6,172 nt of DNA, from NCBI GenBank assembly GCA_949346185.1, contig CASGVX010000132.1, forward strand, positions 1 through 6,172. The letters run 5' to 3'. The stretch comes from an uncultured Lachnospiraceae bacterium (GTDB lineage: Bacteria > Bacillota > Clostridia > Lachnospirales > Lachnospiraceae). A program made the position numbers and the translations under genes. Below the pieces are notes generated by a model. It was not told the origin of the DNA. It was given only the letters and a program-made list of their open reading frames with translations, and did no database searches. This document shows positions 5,186 through 6,172 of this stretch, one piece after another (positions within the stretch are counted from its first letter, which is position 1; the number at the start of each line of letters is the position of its first letter).

Positions 5186-6172
5186 CTACAAATTCTTCAC
5201 AAAAAGCGCCCGAATGGCATTCAATACCGCAATCACCATAACCCCCACATCTGCAAAAATAGCCATCCACATATTGGCAATGCCCACCGCTCCCAAGAGC
5301 AGACAGATCACTTTGATGCCAATAGCAAAATAAATATTCTGATACACGATGCGGATGCATTTTCTGGCAATCTTAATGGCCTTGGAAATCTTTAGCGGGT
5401 CATCATCCATCAGCACCACGTCCGCCGCCTCGATGGCCGCATCGGATCCCAGTCCTCCCATGGCGATTCCTATATCCGCCCTGGACAGCACCGGAGCATC
5501 ATTGATTCCATCTCCCACAAAGGCAAGTTTTGCTTTTTCCGGCTTCTCTTCCAGAAGCCTCTCTACCTGCGCCACCTTGTCTGCCGGCAAAAGTTCACTG
5601 TATACTTCTGAAATCCCCAGTTCTGCCGCCACTTTATCCGCCACTTTCTTCCCATCTCCGGTAAGCATCACATTTCTTGACACTCCCGCCTTTTTCAGAG
5701 CACGCACCGCCTCCCCGGCACTAGGCTTCAAGATATCCGAAATGAGGATATGTCCCGCATAATCGCCATCCACAGCCACATGCACTATGGTTCCCACCTG
5801 ATGGCAGGGAGCGCAGGACACGCCCAGCCGCTCCATCAGTTTATCATTCCCCACTGCCACTGTGACATCGTCCACTCGGGCGACCACGCCGTTGCCGCCT
5901 ATCTCTTCCACATCCCTGACTCTGCTCTCCTCCAGTTCCCCGCTGTAAGCCTTTCTAAGGCTCTTGCTGATAGGATGGCTGGACCGGCATTCTGCCAATG
6001 CCGCATATTCCAGCAACTGCTCATCCCGCAACTCGCTGTGATGAATCCCCACCACCTCAAAGACCCCCTGGGTCATGGTTCCCGTCTTGTCAAACACCAC
6101 GTATTTTGTCTGGGAAAGGGTTTCCAGATAATTGGAGCCCTTCACCAGCACGCCCTCCCGGCTTGCCCCGCC
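5186..6172 (-). CDS. PIB-2 heavy-metal (Zn/Cd/Pb) P-type ATPase, C-terminal fragment, cut by right edge
   Basis: The last 328 residues of a metal-exporting P-type ATPase; the frame enters from the right edge (GGASREGVLVKGSNYLE), so the HMA/N-terminal part and CPx motif are missing. Visible in order, numbered in this fragment: the phosphorylation motif DKTGTMT (D28), the HP of the nucleotide domain (66-67), TGD (171-173), the hinge GDGINDAP (220-227), then the two last membrane helices. These carry a lysine in AIGIK (K287) and an aspartate in FADVG (D308). They match the paired Lys/Asp of ZntA-type pumps and not the Asn/Tyr and Met/Ser pattern of copper pumps, so Zn/Cd/Pb export is the best call. 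A CxxC (SCAPC, near 119-123) lies in the nucleotide domain. The CadC-like repressor downstream agrees. Whether it is better called cadA or zntA cannot be settled here. Confidence 0.93.
   Translation of the reverse strand, partial: GGASREGVLVKGSNYLETLSQTKYVVFDKTGTMTQGVFEVVGIHHSELRDEQLLEYAALAECRSSHPISKSLRKAYSGELEESRVRDVEEIGGNGVVARVDDVTVAVGNDKLMERLGVSCAPCHQVGTIVHVAVDGDYAGHILISDILKPSAGEAVRALKKAGVSRNVMLTGDGKKVADKVAAELGISEVYSELLPADKVAQVERLLEEKPEKAKLAFVGDGINDAPVLSRADIGIAMGGLGSDAAIEAADVVLMDDDPLKISKAIKIARKCIRIVYQNIYFAIGIKVICLLLGAVGIANMWMAIFADVGVMVIAVLNAIRALFVKNL

Overview
The window looks like chromosomal DNA from a gut-type anaerobic Firmicute, most likely Lachnospiraceae. That placement is an inference from strong AGGAGG-type ribosome binding sites, roughly even GC content, a Gram-positive-type bile salt hydrolase and an anaerobe-type biotin synthase. 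No rRNA or other marker gene is present to confirm it. Every supported gene lies on the minus strand, so transcription runs from high to low coordinates.

Right part (6172 to 2045): a tight gene chain. It starts with the C-terminal half of a PIB-2 (Zn/Cd/Pb-type) P-type ATPase whose start lies beyond the right edge. A possible cysteine-rich mini-protein follows and fills the gap before an ArsR/SmtB-family metal sensor. That sensor carries both the CadC-like (alpha3N) and SmtB-like (alpha5) ligand sets. Next come a membrane-anchored spermidine-synthase-like protein (1 nt gap) and biotin synthase (1 nt overlap). The spacing suggests one translationally coupled, probably metal-responsive operon. 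No terminator or convincing internal promoter was seen within it.

Middle (2044 to 865): a 205-nt gap with a cluster of palindromes, a long imperfect inverted repeat and a probable promoter, then a monocistronic-looking choloylglycine (bile salt) hydrolase with all its expected catalytic residues.

Left part (864 to 1): a copper-efflux module. A textbook TTGACA-17-TATGAT promoter has a 23-bp CsoR-type operator filling its spacer, followed by csoR and the first 88 codons of a copper-exporting ATPase (copA), cut by the left edge.

The window therefore joins two metal-efflux systems, one for Zn/Cd and one for Cu, with a bile-salt gene between them and biotin and polyamine-like genes attached to the Zn/Cd side. 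The least explained items are the Cys-rich small ORF, the spermidine-synthase-like membrane protein, and a biotin synthase lacking one classical [2Fe-2S] ligand.
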